Origin: Sphingomonas hengshuiensis
Lineage (GTDB): Bacteria > Pseudomonadota > Alphaproteobacteria > Sphingomonadales > Sphingomonadaceae
NCBI RefSeq assembly: GCF_000935025.1
Contig: NZ_CP010836.1
Location: 2,852,001 to 2,916,000, forward strand
DNA: 64,000 nt
Direction of reading: 5' to 3'
In this document: one piece after another, positions 7,559 through 15,405 of the stretch
Numbering within the stretch: position 1 is the stretch's first letter
Layout of the letters: each line of letters begins with the position of its first letter
Translations under genes and position numbers: made by a program
Notes under the pieces: generated by a model
Databases searched by the model: none
Seen by the model: only the letters and a program-made list of their open reading frames with translations
Told to the model about the DNA's origin: nothing

Positions 7559-9087
7559 AAACCTTCAGCGTAGGGACGGACGGTGCGGTCGGAGGCCGCG
7601 GCGATCGCGGGAGCGGAGGCGGCAAACGCAGCCTTCTTGACGGCCTTCGCGGTGTCGTCGCCCTTCTCGGCAAGGGCCTCGACGGCTTCGTTGTAGTCGA
7701 GCCCGCTCACCTTCCTCTTAGACCCGAAAAGATCGCGGACCGCCTGCGTCGCGGCATCGTATGCGGAAGCACCGATGGCGGTCTCAGTGCCAGTGCACCG
7801 CGCCTGCTCCTGCTCGGACGCTAGGACTCCCCGGCTGACCGAACAGCGCACACGATCGCCCTGCATGCCCAGCCGCGTGACGGTCATCGTGCCAAACTCG
7901 AAGCCGATGGCCAACCCCAATCCCGCAGCGTCGATGTCGACGGCCTCCAGCTTCTCTAGGCACAACTCGAAACTGGAGCGCAGTGCCCCCGCGCACAGCG
8001 TGGCGGTGCTGACCGTCTCGGGATCGTCGGTGGTTTGGACAGTACCATCGCATAGAAGCCCGTGCAGACAGTCCCCGATGAAACGGATGCGCCGACCGTC
8101 GAAATCACAGGTCAGTACCCTGTCGAGCTCGGCGCGGATCACATGGAAGACCCTGACGACATCCTCGGCAGCGTCATCGATGTGCTTCGCGACATAGGCG
8201 GTGAAGCCGTCGATGTCCGCGTATACCGAGGCCGCCTCCTGGCGTCGCGAATTAGCCGGCGTCAGCGTCGTGATGTCCAGATTGCGCAGCGGCGGGGTGT
8301 GGCGTGAAAAACTGAAAGCGCCGATCGGGCTTCTCTCCAGATCATCCTCCCACTCCTTCACGATCTTGTCTTTTGAGACACCCAGCGCAGCCTTCTGCTG
8401 ACAGTCCTCAATCTCGGTGGTGGAGAGCGCAGTCGAGACGGGCTTGTCCACCGCATCGAGGCCGATCGCCTTGCGAGCCTCGTTGGTCAGGAAGATTCCG
8501 GCCTTGGTGCCACCGCTCGACATCTTCGCCGCATGGTTGGCCGGAGCACCGAGGAACAGCGGCTCGCGACCACCGCGCCGACCGTTGTTAACGGCCAGCG
8601 CCTTCCCCGTGTCGATCCCTACGCGCACTTCAGCACTCGGGATCTTCTCGTCAGCATCACCGGTCTCCCTCAGCACATCGATGATGAGCTGGGCCACCGC
8701 CACCGCCCGACGGACGCGCTTGGCTTCCGCGTCAGTCTCGGAATTGTAGGGCTTCGTCACGATCGCATGGAGACGCTGGTTATGGAAATCCACCCGTCTA
8801 ACATCGCATCGATCGAGGATGCGGTGGACAGCGCGGTAGTGGAGGTTGAGGAAGCGCAGCGTGCGGCGATGGCAGGTCTCGCCCTCGACCGTCGTGACGT
8901 TCAGCATGTCGGACAGGTTCAAAATGTCGGCATAGAGATGCACTCCATCGACGCGATACGCCTTGTTGCTCGGGATGGACTCGAGCGACATGTCCCGCCG
9001 GTAGTCGAAGATTGTCACGTTCTCGACGTCATCCAGCTTCTTGGCGATGTGATCAGCAGCCCGATCGTGCTTCCAGCTTTTGGCCAT
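7555..9087 (-). CDS. Pycsar-type nucleotide cyclase with tandem class III domains
   Basis: 510 residues. Two class III cyclase homology domains can be read. Domain 1 (about 48-212) has YADILNLSD (Asp54) and a GxxANHAAKM element at 180-189 but Asn103 where a second metal Asp is expected. Domain 2 (about 286-440) has the metal pair Asp291 in YADIDGFT and Asp339 in FIGDCLHG but lacks the Asn of the transition-state element. The two halves therefore look complementary, as in the C1/C2 pair of mammalian cyclases. Next to an E2-like and a cyclic-nucleotide-TIR gene, the best reading is a pyrimidine cyclase (PycC) making cCMP or cUMP on infection. The sequence does not tell which base. SD GGAGA precedes the ATG. 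Confidence 0.82.
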   Translation of the reverse strand: MAKSWKHDRAADHIAKKLDDVENVTIFDYRRDMSLESIPSNKAYRVDGVHLYADILNLSDMLNVTTVEGETCHRRTLRFLNLHYRAVHRILDRCDVRRVDFHNQRLHAIVTKPYNSETDAEAKRVRRAVAVAQLIIDVLRETGDADEKIPSAEVRVGIDTGKALAVNNGRRGGREPLFLGAPANHAAKMSSGGTKAGIFLTNEARKAIGLDAVDKPVSTALSTTEIEDCQQKAALGVSKDKIVKEWEDDLERSPIGAFSFSRHTPPLRNLDITTLTPANSRRQEAASVYADIDGFTAYVAKHIDDAAEDVVRVFHVIRAELDRVLTCDFDGRRIRFIGDCLHGLLCDGTVQTTDDPETVSTATLCAGALRSSFELCLEKLEAVDIDAAGLGLAIGFEFGTMTVTRLGMQGDRVRCSVSRGVLASEQEQARCTGTETAIGASAYDAATQAVRDLFGSKRKVSGLDYNEAVEALAEKGDDTAKAVKKAAFAASAPAIAAASDRTVRPYAEGL

Positions 9088-9124
9088 GACTTTTCTCCAT
9101 TTCGTGCCGCCTCAAGCTTTTTTC

Positions 9125-9204
9125 CGCTTGCAAGCGCGATCTCGTCTTCCAAAAAATGAATGCGGGGCTCGTCGCGAACTCGGACACGGAAATTTTCGTG
9201 TCCG
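9125..9204. promoter_or_regulatory. Divergent regulatory region with palindromes between the cyclase and sigma operons
   Basis: The 162 bases between the two divergent operons hold a perfect inverted repeat CGGACACG-N8-CGTGTCCG (9181-9188 and 9197-9204) whose centre GAAATTTT is AT-rich, and a perfect palindrome CGCTTGCAAGCG (9125-9136). Both sit where a shared regulator could act on either operon. A TATGCT hexamer at 9224-9229 could be the -10 of the plus-strand operon. Promoter assignment is tentative. Confidence 0.5.
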
Positions 9205-9249
9205 AAAATTCGGGCAAGACCGCATATGCTCTGGAGGGGACTGAGCCGA

Positions 9250-9837
9250 GTGCAGAGAACTACAGCCACAACTGAGGGTGAGGAACCAGACTATCTTTCG
9301 GGGGAGGAGGTTCGGACCATGATCGGCCAGCTCTCTTCGGGCGATGCGACCGCCATCATGCGCGCGGCCAAGTGGTTCGCGGGACGGTGCGGCATGCACG
9401 AAGACGATCTCCGCCAGGAGACGTTCGTGCGTCTTCTGGCCGGCAAGCGGCACGTCCGCCGCAACTTCGACTTCGCGCGCGAAGTAGGCGGCATAATCCA
9501 GAGCATCGCTTGGGAAGAGATCAAATTGGTCAGGGCCGGACGGCGCGAGGTGCGGCCGACACCGGACGGGATATCGGCTCCCGCCCTCGCGGATCCCTCG
9601 CCCTCGCCAGAGGCATTGGCAGCATCATCCCGGGACGACGCCGCCATGCTCTCCGAGATCGGGCGCCTAATCGATGGAGACGAGCAGCTCCAACTTCTGG
9701 TGGAGGGTATCTGTGACAAGATGCGGGGCGAAGAATTGCAGAAGTTGCTCGACGTTGACGTCAAGGGCCTCGACACGGTGCGCAAACGGCTAAGACGGCG
9801 GCTGCAGGGCGCATTTCCGAAAGGACTGGGACAATGA
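9250..9837 (+). CDS. RNA polymerase sigma-70-like (ECF-like) protein
   Basis: 195 residues from the GTG at 9250, chosen because GGAGGGG lies 10 bases upstream; the open frame could start at 9160 but that stretch is regulatory-looking DNA. A region-2-like helix set (about 30-85, with HEDDLRQETFVRLLAGKR) resembles the core-binding part of sigma factors. After a Pro/Ser-rich linker the C-terminal helices (ELQKLLDVD...VRKRLRRRL) fit region 4. Its stop overlaps the next ATG (ATGA), and a third gene is coupled in the same way. It could direct polymerase to its own and the divergent Pycsar promoters; this is inference. No family-level name can be given. Confidence 0.65.
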   Translation: MQRTTATTEGEEPDYLSGEEVRTMIGQLSSGDATAIMRAAKWFAGRCGMHEDDLRQETFVRLLAGKRHVRRNFDFAREVGGIIQSIAWEEIKLVRAGRREVRPTPDGISAPALADPSPSPEALAASSRDDAAMLSEIGRLIDGDEQLQLLVEGICDKMRGEELQKLLDVDVKGLDTVRKRLRRRLQGAFPKGLGQ

Positions 9838-10211
9838 ATGTTAAAGACACCGATCCCATGTCGCTAATCGACGAATTCATGCTCGATGAGATCTTCTCGG
9901 ACGATTCCGGCGAGATCGAAGAAGGTGCACTCGAGGCCTTGAGGAAAAGTCTCGAAGGAGCAGAACTCGCGATCCGCAAGCGCCGCATGACGGAACTCAG
10001 GATGCAGATGAATAATGAACGTCGGATCTCGACCGTGATCGAGGTCGACGCGGTGCGCATGCGGGCGAAGCTAAAAGCTGCGGCCAACGATCCCGATATG
10101 AAAATGACCCTTGCGGCCCGGAATGCGGTGGGCGGGGGCGACGATGAAGAGGAAGGTCTGCTCGAAGATCTAGCCGAGCTGGAACGTGACGAGGCAGCGA
10201 AGAAGGAATGA
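9834..10211 (+). CDS. Acidic small protein between sigma-like and ImmA/IrrE genes
   Basis: 125 residues, strongly acidic at both ends (DEIFSDDSGEIEEG; GGGDDEEEGLLEDLAELERDE), with a basic helical middle (AIRKRRMTELRMQ). No known domain was recognised. It overlaps its upstream neighbour and its downstream neighbour by 4 bases each, so the three proteins are likely made in fixed proportion. In ImmA/IrrE pairs the partner is usually the protease substrate; a disordered acidic protein next to a sigma-like factor would suit an anti-sigma or inhibitor role. That is a hypothesis only. Confidence 0.7.
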   Translation: MNVKDTDPMSLIDEFMLDEIFSDDSGEIEEGALEALRKSLEGAELAIRKRRMTELRMQMNNERRISTVIEVDAVRMRAKLKAAANDPDMKMTLAARNAVGGGDDEEEGLLEDLAELERDEAAKKE

Positions 10212-10993
10212 GCGCGCCATTGACGGCAGCAGAGCAGGCGCTCCAGGCCTTGGGAGTAACCGAACCAGCCGAAATCGACCTCGAGGTGGTCGCGCTCTCG
10301 TTGGGAGCCAAGGTCAAGTATCGCTCGCTGAAATCTTGCGAAGCGAGGATAGTCGGCCAGAATGGGCGGGCCATCATAACGATCGATTCCGCCGCTACTC
10401 CCCAACGTCGACGATTCTCAATTGGACATGAACTCGGACATTGGCACCGCCACCGCGGTCTCTGTCTGAAGTGCAGAAGCGCTGACATCGGACGAACGTT
10501 GAGCGACGGGCGCCGCACTCCGCTCACGGCGGAGCTTCAGGCGGACGCCTATGCTTCTGACCTTCTTCTGCCGGGCTATATCTTTAGGCCACTCGCTGGA
10601 GACATCGACCGTCTCACGCTTGCCTCGGTGAAATCGTTGGCCAGCCAATTCAAGACGAGCCTCACCGCGACGACCATCCGGGCGCTATCGACCAATCGAT
10701 TTCCCGCTCTCTTGATCTGCCACTCGCATGAAGGCATGCGATGGTTCCGCCGGCCTCCGCTCATCCCTGATCGCTGGTTTCCGAGGTCAGACCTTCTGCC
10801 AGAGAGCCCGACCTTCCGAATGCTGTTTAACGGTGGATCGGAGCCCAGCCGACCGACGGTGGTGAAAGCGTCGTGCTGGTTCGATACCCCGATCGCCGAG
10901 CGCTTCACGGTAACGGAGCAGGCCTTCGGTCTGCCAAACAATCGCATCGCGACCATTGTCGAACTTACTGATCCGAAGATGCTGGAGATGTAG
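10208..10993 (+). CDS. ImmA/IrrE family metallopeptidase
   Basis: 261 residues. The zinc motif HELGH lies at 74-78 with a following HRH, and a helix carrying LQADAYASDLLLP supplies the third ligand Glu/Asp region, as in ImmA/IrrE (M78) peptidases. There is no N-terminal HTH domain. The C-terminal third (about 165-261) is of unknown fold. Family role: cleaves a partner repressor or regulator after a stress signal (ImmA-ImmR in ICEBs1, IrrE-DdrO in Deinococcus, CapP-CapH in CBASS). Last gene of a three-gene operon with a sigma-like factor. Confidence 0.85.
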   Translation: MSAPLTAAEQALQALGVTEPAEIDLEVVALSLGAKVKYRSLKSCEARIVGQNGRAIITIDSAATPQRRRFSIGHELGHWHRHRGLCLKCRSADIGRTLSDGRRTPLTAELQADAYASDLLLPGYIFRPLAGDIDRLTLASVKSLASQFKTSLTATTIRALSTNRFPALLICHSHEGMRWFRRPPLIPDRWFPRSDLLPESPTFRMLFNGGSEPSRPTVVKASCWFDTPIAERFTVTEQAFGLPNNRIATIVELTDPKMLEM

Positions 10994-11084
10994 CGCTACG
11001 GTCTTAGCAATGACGGATTAACCCTGCACACTCGCGCTGGCCCACTGCGACCAAACGCTCGGTCTGGAGTGCAGGAAGATCGGC

Positions 11085-12365
11085 AGCTGGGCGCCTCCAT
11101 TTACCCGCTGATGCGATCGTATTGAGGATTCGAGGTGGCGCTTTGGGTGGCCCTGGGGTTTGGCGCTGGGTTTGCCGGGATTTTCAAGGTTTTCCGTAGA
11201 GCGCGGACGCAATTATCCCATTGCGGCGCGACGCTCGTGGAAGATCAGGCGGTGGATGTTGAAGGCCAGGTTGGCGAGCGTGATCTTGGCCTTGGCCCGT
11301 TCGATGCCGATGGTGCGGATGAACAGGCCCATGACGGCCTTCTGATGCGCGAACACATGCTCGACGCGGGCCCGGATCTTCGACTTGGTGGCGTTGCCGC
11401 GGCGGACATGGGCGGGCATCGGCTTGCCCTTGGGCTTTCTGCGGTGGATGCGGCTGACCCGGCCCTGTGCCTTCAGCCAGCGCTCGTTGCTCTGGCTGCG
11501 ATAGGCGGTATCGGCCCAGACATCCGAGGCGGTGTTGTCGCTGGTCACGACGTCGCGCAGCATGCGTCCGTCGTAGCGCGCGCCATCGGTGACCTTGCCC
11601 TTGCGGATGAAGCCGAAGGCCCGGCAGATCGAAATACTGCTTTTGTACCCGAAACTCGGGATCGCGATATCCGGCTGCGGTTTGCCATCGGCGGTGGGTC
11701 GCGCCTTGGCGAACTTCAGCGTCCAGCGAGCATCCGTGTCCTTCTGACGCGCCTTGGCGGGTTCGTCCGGCCAGATCTCGGCAGCGCTCCGGCCGGCCTT
11801 CACCGCCGCTTTCTCAGCCTCGGTGTTGCGCTGTTTGGGCGCGGCGACCAGCGTCGCGTCGACGATCTGACCCCCCATCGGCAGATAGCCCCGCGCCTTC
11901 AACTGGCGGTCGAAATCGGCAAACAGCGTATCGAGCGCGCCGACTGCAGTCAGCCGCTCGCGGAACATGCGGATCGTGTTCGCATCCGGCGTCGCTGCGC
12001 CAAGGTCGAAGCCCAGGAAGCGCAGCCAGCTCAACCGATCCCGGATCAGCCATTCCATCCGCCCGTCGGCCACGTTGTTCTGCGCCGCCAGCACCAGTAC
12101 CTTCAGCATCACCACCGGATCGTAGGGCGGACGACCACCCTTGGTACCGTCGGAATAGCCCAGTGCGGCTAGCAGCGTCGGCCGAAACGCTTCAAAGTCC
12201 ACGATCCGCGCCAGCACCTCCAGCGGATCGCCGTCCGCTGAAAGGCGCTTCATGTGGTCCGATAATCCGAAAAGCCCAGCCTGCCGCATCGTCCGCTCCC
12301 GCTGACCGCCGACAATGAATCATCACTGCGTCAATTTGGCGAGAGGTAAATGGAGGTGCCCAGCT
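11085..12365 (-). mobile_element. IS5-family insertion sequence
   Basis: Terminal inverted repeats of 21 bases, 20 of them identical: 11085-11105 (AGCTGGGCGCCTCCATTTACC) and 12345-12365 reversed. They enclose a single transposase gene; total about 1.28 kb. No obvious target duplication was found, so the exact ends may be off by a few bases. It sits between the ImmA/IrrE operon and the AlpA gene without visibly breaking a gene. Confidence 0.85.
11213..12289 (-). CDS. IS5-family transposase
   Basis: 358-residue DDE transposase. The N-terminal DUF772-type domain (FRPTLLAALGYSDG...PYDPVVMLKVLVLAA, about 35-75) is typical of IS5. The catalytic acids are Asp in QIVDATLV (about 143), Asp in DVWADTAY (about 258) and Glu in RVEHVFAHQK (about 315), and the Tyr/Arg/Glu signature around the last motif fits the family. 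The frame is intact, so the element may be active. Confidence 0.95.
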   Translation of the reverse strand: MRQAGLFGLSDHMKRLSADGDPLEVLARIVDFEAFRPTLLAALGYSDGTKGGRPPYDPVVMLKVLVLAAQNNVADGRMEWLIRDRLSWLRFLGFDLGAATPDANTIRMFRERLTAVGALDTLFADFDRQLKARGYLPMGGQIVDATLVAAPKQRNTEAEKAAVKAGRSAAEIWPDEPAKARQKDTDARWTLKFAKARPTADGKPQPDIAIPSFGYKSSISICRAFGFIRKGKVTDGARYDGRMLRDVVTSDNTASDVWADTAYRSQSNERWLKAQGRVSRIHRRKPKGKPMPAHVRRGNATKSKIRARVEHVFAHQKAVMGLFIRTIGIERAKAKITLANLAFNIHRLIFHERRAAMG

Positions 12366-12476
12366 TCCGTCGGGACTGGACGTTCGCTGGAGCAGAATTG
12401 AACGACCGGGTCTGGTCGACGGCCGCCGGCCCCATCTCACCCAGCCTCACCTCGCGTCAGATTCGCACGGCCTCCG

Positions 12477-12686
12477 TCAGCAGACATCGTCCACATGGTA
12501 GAAGATGGGATTGTGCATCCACGCATTGACGGCGGACTCCCGCCAGCCCGCACAGCGGGTGGCGATACGCACCTGCTTGGGGAAGGTCCCTTTCTGGATT
12601 TTCCGGTAGAGCGTCGCGCGTGACAGGCTGGTGCGGTTGAGCACCTCCTTGAGGCGAAGAAAGCGGTCGGGTTGGTGCTGGGTCAT
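12477..12686 (-). CDS. AlpA-family excisionase/transcriptional regulator
   Basis: 69 residues with the AlpA (MerR-like winged helix) signature: FLRLKEVLNRTSLSRATLYRKIQ followed by GTFPKQVRI and a W-x-E-S-x-V-x-A-W end. Family role: small DNA-binding protein controlling integrase expression or excision of P4-like elements and islands. Such genes commonly sit at the head of the mobilization block in Sphingomonad elements, as here. A good SD (GGAG) lies before the ATG. Confidence 0.88.
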   Translation of the reverse strand: MTQHQPDRFLRLKEVLNRTSLSRATLYRKIQKGTFPKQVRIATRCAGWRESAVNAWMHNPIFYHVDDVC

Positions 12687-13265
12687 GGGTCAGTCTCCTG
12701 TGTTTTGTGGGGTCCTTTTGTGCTTGTCGGAGACAGAGTTGGGGCGACGATCGCTGGCGTCAACCGCATGAGAATTGGCGGTTTTACGCTAGGATGTCCG
12801 TAGACTTTCCCGTTTGTCCGCCACCGTTCCAAATGTACGCCAAATAATTTTTGCGGGCGTGTGACGTGGCGTCTCAGGCTGTTCCAGCCTGACCGCGCTC
12901 TACTTCCGCGTGGCCGCTCCAGCCGAGTCGCCGTGAGGCGTCTCGGCGGCTTCGCCGTGACGATCGCATGACGTGGGGCCGGACCGCGTCGCGGGCCGGT
13001 CGGCATGGGGACCATGCCTCTGGCGGTCGCCGCGCCGGTGGCGCGGCGGCGTGGTGCCTTCGGCGTCATGGTGGCGGGGGGCGTCACGGCCCTGTAGCCC
13101 CGCCTCGGCGCGGCGCAACCCGGCAGCCTTGCTGCCGGGTCATCCACGTTCGTTCCTGCCCTTCGGGTGCGCCCCGCCTGTGTCCGGCGGGGCTGTCGGT
13201 CCGCTCCTGCCGCCCCCCGCCACCCCGGCGCCGGTCGATGGCGGTTTGAGGAAGGAGCAGAGGAG
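12687..13265. other. GC-rich non-coding leader with hairpins before ardC
   Basis: 580 bases with no supported gene; open frames here are long only because of the very high GC. An AT-richer patch (12775-12860) precedes a GC-rich part with two perfect hairpins: a 9-bp stem at 13121-13141 (CCCGGCAGC, 3-base loop) and an 8-bp stem near 13171-13193 (GCCCCGCC, 7-base loop). They could be a leader attenuator of ardC, replication or transfer signals. An SD AAGGAG lies 8 bases before the ardC ATG. Confidence 0.5.
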
Positions 13266-14153
13266 ATGCAGAGCAACGAGCGTCAGAGCCTCTATGGCGA
13301 GGTGACGGCCCGGATCATCGCGGAGCTGGAGCAAGGCCGGTTGCCCTGGGTGCAGCCTTGGGATGCGGCGCGCTGCCCGTGTACGATGCCGAAGAACGCA
13401 GTGTCGGCCCGAGCCTATTCGGGGATTAATGTGCTGATCCTGTGGGCGGCGGCGATCGAAGGCGGATACGGTGCCCAGCGCTGGCTGACCTATCGGCAGG
13501 CCGAGGCGGCAGGCGGCCATGTCCGGCGCGGCGAAAAGGGTACGGTGGTTTGCTACGCGGACCGCTTTACCCCGAAGGACGAGGCGGAGAAAGCACAGGG
13601 CGAAGACCGGGCGGCGCGGACCATTGCGTTTCTGAAGCGCTTCACCGTGTTCAATATCGACCAGTGCGACGGCCTGCCTGCGGCGATGACCAGCATTCCG
13701 GCTTTGCCCGATCCCGTACTGGCGATTGCCGAAGTTGATCGGGTGATCGCGGCCAGCGGCGCGGATTTCCGGATCGGCGGGAGCGAGGCCTATTATTCGC
13801 CGGTGCAGGATTTTGTGCAGGTACCGCCACAGGCCGCCTTTCATGACCCGGTGAATTGGTACCGGACGGCGCTGCACGAGCTTGGCCATTTCACCGGCCA
13901 TCGCAGCCGGTTGGACCGCGACCAGTCCGGCGCCTTCGGATCGGCATCGTACGCAAAGGAAGAACTCGTCGCGGAAATGTCGGCGGCGTTCACCTGCGCG
14001 TCGCTCGGCATTGTGCCCACCGTCCGACACAGCGACTATATCGGCTCCTGGCTCGCAGTGCTGCGCGGTGACGAGAAGGCGATCTTTCGGGCTGCCAGTG
14101 CGGCGAGCAAGGCGGCGGACTTCCTCCTTTCCGGTGGGGAGGTGCGGTCATGA
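13266..14153 (+). CDS. ardC: ArdC-like antirestriction protein (ssDNA-binding zincin)
   Basis: 295 residues. The N-terminal ArdC domain (about 5-130; LYGEVTARIIAELEQGRLPWVQPW, SARAYSGINVLILW) binds single-stranded DNA in characterised members. The C-terminal zincin-like metallopeptidase part carries HELGHFTGH at about 204-212, with Glu in KEELVAEMSAAF as third ligand. Family role: protects incoming single-stranded DNA from host restriction during conjugative transfer. It overlaps the next gene by 4 bases. Start chosen by family N-terminus and SD. Confidence 0.92.
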   Translation: MQSNERQSLYGEVTARIIAELEQGRLPWVQPWDAARCPCTMPKNAVSARAYSGINVLILWAAAIEGGYGAQRWLTYRQAEAAGGHVRRGEKGTVVCYADRFTPKDEAEKAQGEDRAARTIAFLKRFTVFNIDQCDGLPAAMTSIPALPDPVLAIAEVDRVIAASGADFRIGGSEAYYSPVQDFVQVPPQAAFHDPVNWYRTALHELGHFTGHRSRLDRDQSGAFGSASYAKEELVAEMSAAFTCASLGIVPTVRHSDYIGSWLAVLRGDEKAIFRAASAASKAADFLLSGGEVRS

Positions 14154-14395
14154 CCGAGCGGCTTCCACCCCATGTCTTCCGGCGCCGGGGCTTCCGTGCC
14201 CTGCGTCGGATGACCGAACGGCAGCGCGCGATCTTCTGGGCGATGCGGTTCGAGGAGATCGACTATCCGACGCTTGGTGAACGGCACGGCATCAGCGCTG
14301 AAATGGTGGAGGCGGAATTTGCCGCCGCCCTCACCCTCTTCATGCGCATCGTGCGCGAGCCCGAACCGTGGTGGCGACGGCTTTGGCCGTGGTGA
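14150..14395 (+). CDS. Small sigma-70 region 4-like protein
   Basis: 81 residues. The middle (FRALRRMTERQRAIFWAMRFEE...TLGERHGISAEMVEAEF) looks like the helix-turn-helix of sigma region 4, without any region 2. Coupled to ardC by an ATGA overlap. It ends in a Trp-rich tail (EPWWRRLWPW). Comparable small proteins follow ardC in other alphaproteobacterial elements, but their role is not known to me. Confidence 0.72.
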   Translation: MTERLPPHVFRRRGFRALRRMTERQRAIFWAMRFEEIDYPTLGERHGISAEMVEAEFAAALTLFMRIVREPEPWWRRLWPW

Positions 14396-14416
14396 TCGCC
14401 GGCATTCGAACAGACT

Positions 14417-14452
14417 GCTTGCCGTCCAGTGGCTTGCCATTGGACGGCAAGC
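14417..14452. repeat. Perfect 12-bp stem hairpin before the nucleotidyltransferase-HEPN gene
   Basis: GCTTGCCGTCCA (14417-14428) and its exact complement (14441-14452) with a 12-base loop. It lies between the small sigma-like gene and the nucleotidyltransferase gene and lacks a T-run, so it could be a weak terminator, an operator or a translational control element. Confidence 0.6.
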
Positions 14453-14472
14453 CCGACAGGGTAGCGTCCGCC

Positions 14473-15402
14473 ATGCGCAGCAATCTCGATCATCTTCCGC
14501 CTGCCAAGCAGCGCGAGCTGGAGCGCGTAGTGCAGATCGTCTTCGAGGAGTTCGACGACGCCTTCGCGCTCGCCAGCCACGAGTGGAAGAAGAAGGGCCG
14601 CATCCTCAAGGTCATCCTGTACGGCAGCTATGCCCGTGGCAACTGGATCGATGAGCCGCATACCGCCAAGGGCTACAAGTCCGACTATGACCTGCTGATC
14701 ATCGTCAACGACAAGCGCCTGACCGACCGCATCAAATATTGGGCGAATGTCGATGACCGGCTGATGCGCGAATTCGGCATCACCGGCAGCATCAAGACCC
14801 CGGTCAATTTCATCGTGCATACCTTTGCCGAGGTGAACGACGGCCTCGCCCATGGACGCTATTTCTTCATGGACGTCGCCCGCGATGGTATCGCGCTGTA
14901 CCAGAGCGAAGATAGTGAATTGCACCAACCCAAGCCGAAGACACCGCACGCGGCGCTCTCCATGGCCAGGGAGTATTTCGAGGAGTGGATGCCGAGCGCG
15001 GCCGAGTTTCTCGTTGGGTACAAATTCTACATGGAACGTGGGAGCTGGAAGAAGGCAGCCTTCCTGCTGCACCAAGCGACCGAAAGCCTCCTGCACTGCG
15101 CGCTTCTCGTGGTGGAATTCTACACACCACACGTTCACAATTTGGGGTTCCTGCGCGCACAGGCTGAGCGGCTTGATGCGCGCCTGACGTACATCTGGCC
15201 TAGCGACAACCGCAAGCAGCGCGGCATGTTCGAGAAGCTGAAGGAAGCCTATGTGAAGGCGCGATATTCGAAGCACTACCGGATCAGCGAGGAAGAGCTG
15301 GTCTGGCTCGGCGAGCGGGTCGAGGAGCTGGGCCGCGTCGTGCACGAAATTTGCTCGGAGCGCATTACCCAGTTGGAGGCGACGGCGCGGCAGGCCGGAT
15401 AG
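14473..15402 (+). CDS. Nucleotidyltransferase and HEPN domain protein
   Basis: 309 residues from the ATG at 14473. N-terminal MNT-type nucleotidyltransferase domain (about 25-125): LYGSYARGNW followed by SDYDLLIIV, the G-S-x-D-x-D core of polymerase-beta-like transferases. The C-terminal HEPN domain (about 155-295) starts with PHAALSMAREYFEEW and includes the helical FLLHQATESLLHC. Separate MNT and HEPN proteins form a toxin-antitoxin pair in which the MNT AMPylates the HEPN RNase; here both are fused. It is followed after 3 bases by an AAA-type ATPase gene. A defence or plasmid-maintenance role is possible but unproven. Confidence 0.85.
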   Translation: MRSNLDHLPPAKQRELERVVQIVFEEFDDAFALASHEWKKKGRILKVILYGSYARGNWIDEPHTAKGYKSDYDLLIIVNDKRLTDRIKYWANVDDRLMREFGITGSIKTPVNFIVHTFAEVNDGLAHGRYFFMDVARDGIALYQSEDSELHQPKPKTPHAALSMAREYFEEWMPSAAEFLVGYKFYMERGSWKKAAFLLHQATESLLHCALLVVEFYTPHVHNLGFLRAQAERLDARLTYIWPSDNRKQRGMFEKLKEAYVKARYSKHYRISEEELVWLGERVEELGRVVHEICSERITQLEATARQAG

Positions 15403-15405
15403 CCG

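Noticed and set aside
7555..9087. Calling the cyclase a stress-type adenylate cyclase unrelated to defence
   Set aside because: It is coupled to an E2-like gene and a cyclic-nucleotide-TIR effector inside a mobile element, a context that fits Pycsar much better; the base specificity remains unknown.
5792..9087. Calling the locus a CBASS system because of the E2-like gene
   Set aside because: No CD-NTase, E1 or JAB protein is present; the synthase is of the class III cyclase type and the effector has a CRP-like, not SAVED or CARF-type, sensor domain.
12683..13276. 197-residue minus-strand frame between alpA and ardC
   Set aside because: Pro/Arg/Thr-rich without family features, and the DNA contains hairpins typical of non-coding leader.
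12968..13305. Possible CRISPR-like repetition in the GC-rich leader
   Set aside because: The repeats are short GC runs and hairpins, not regularly spaced direct repeats.
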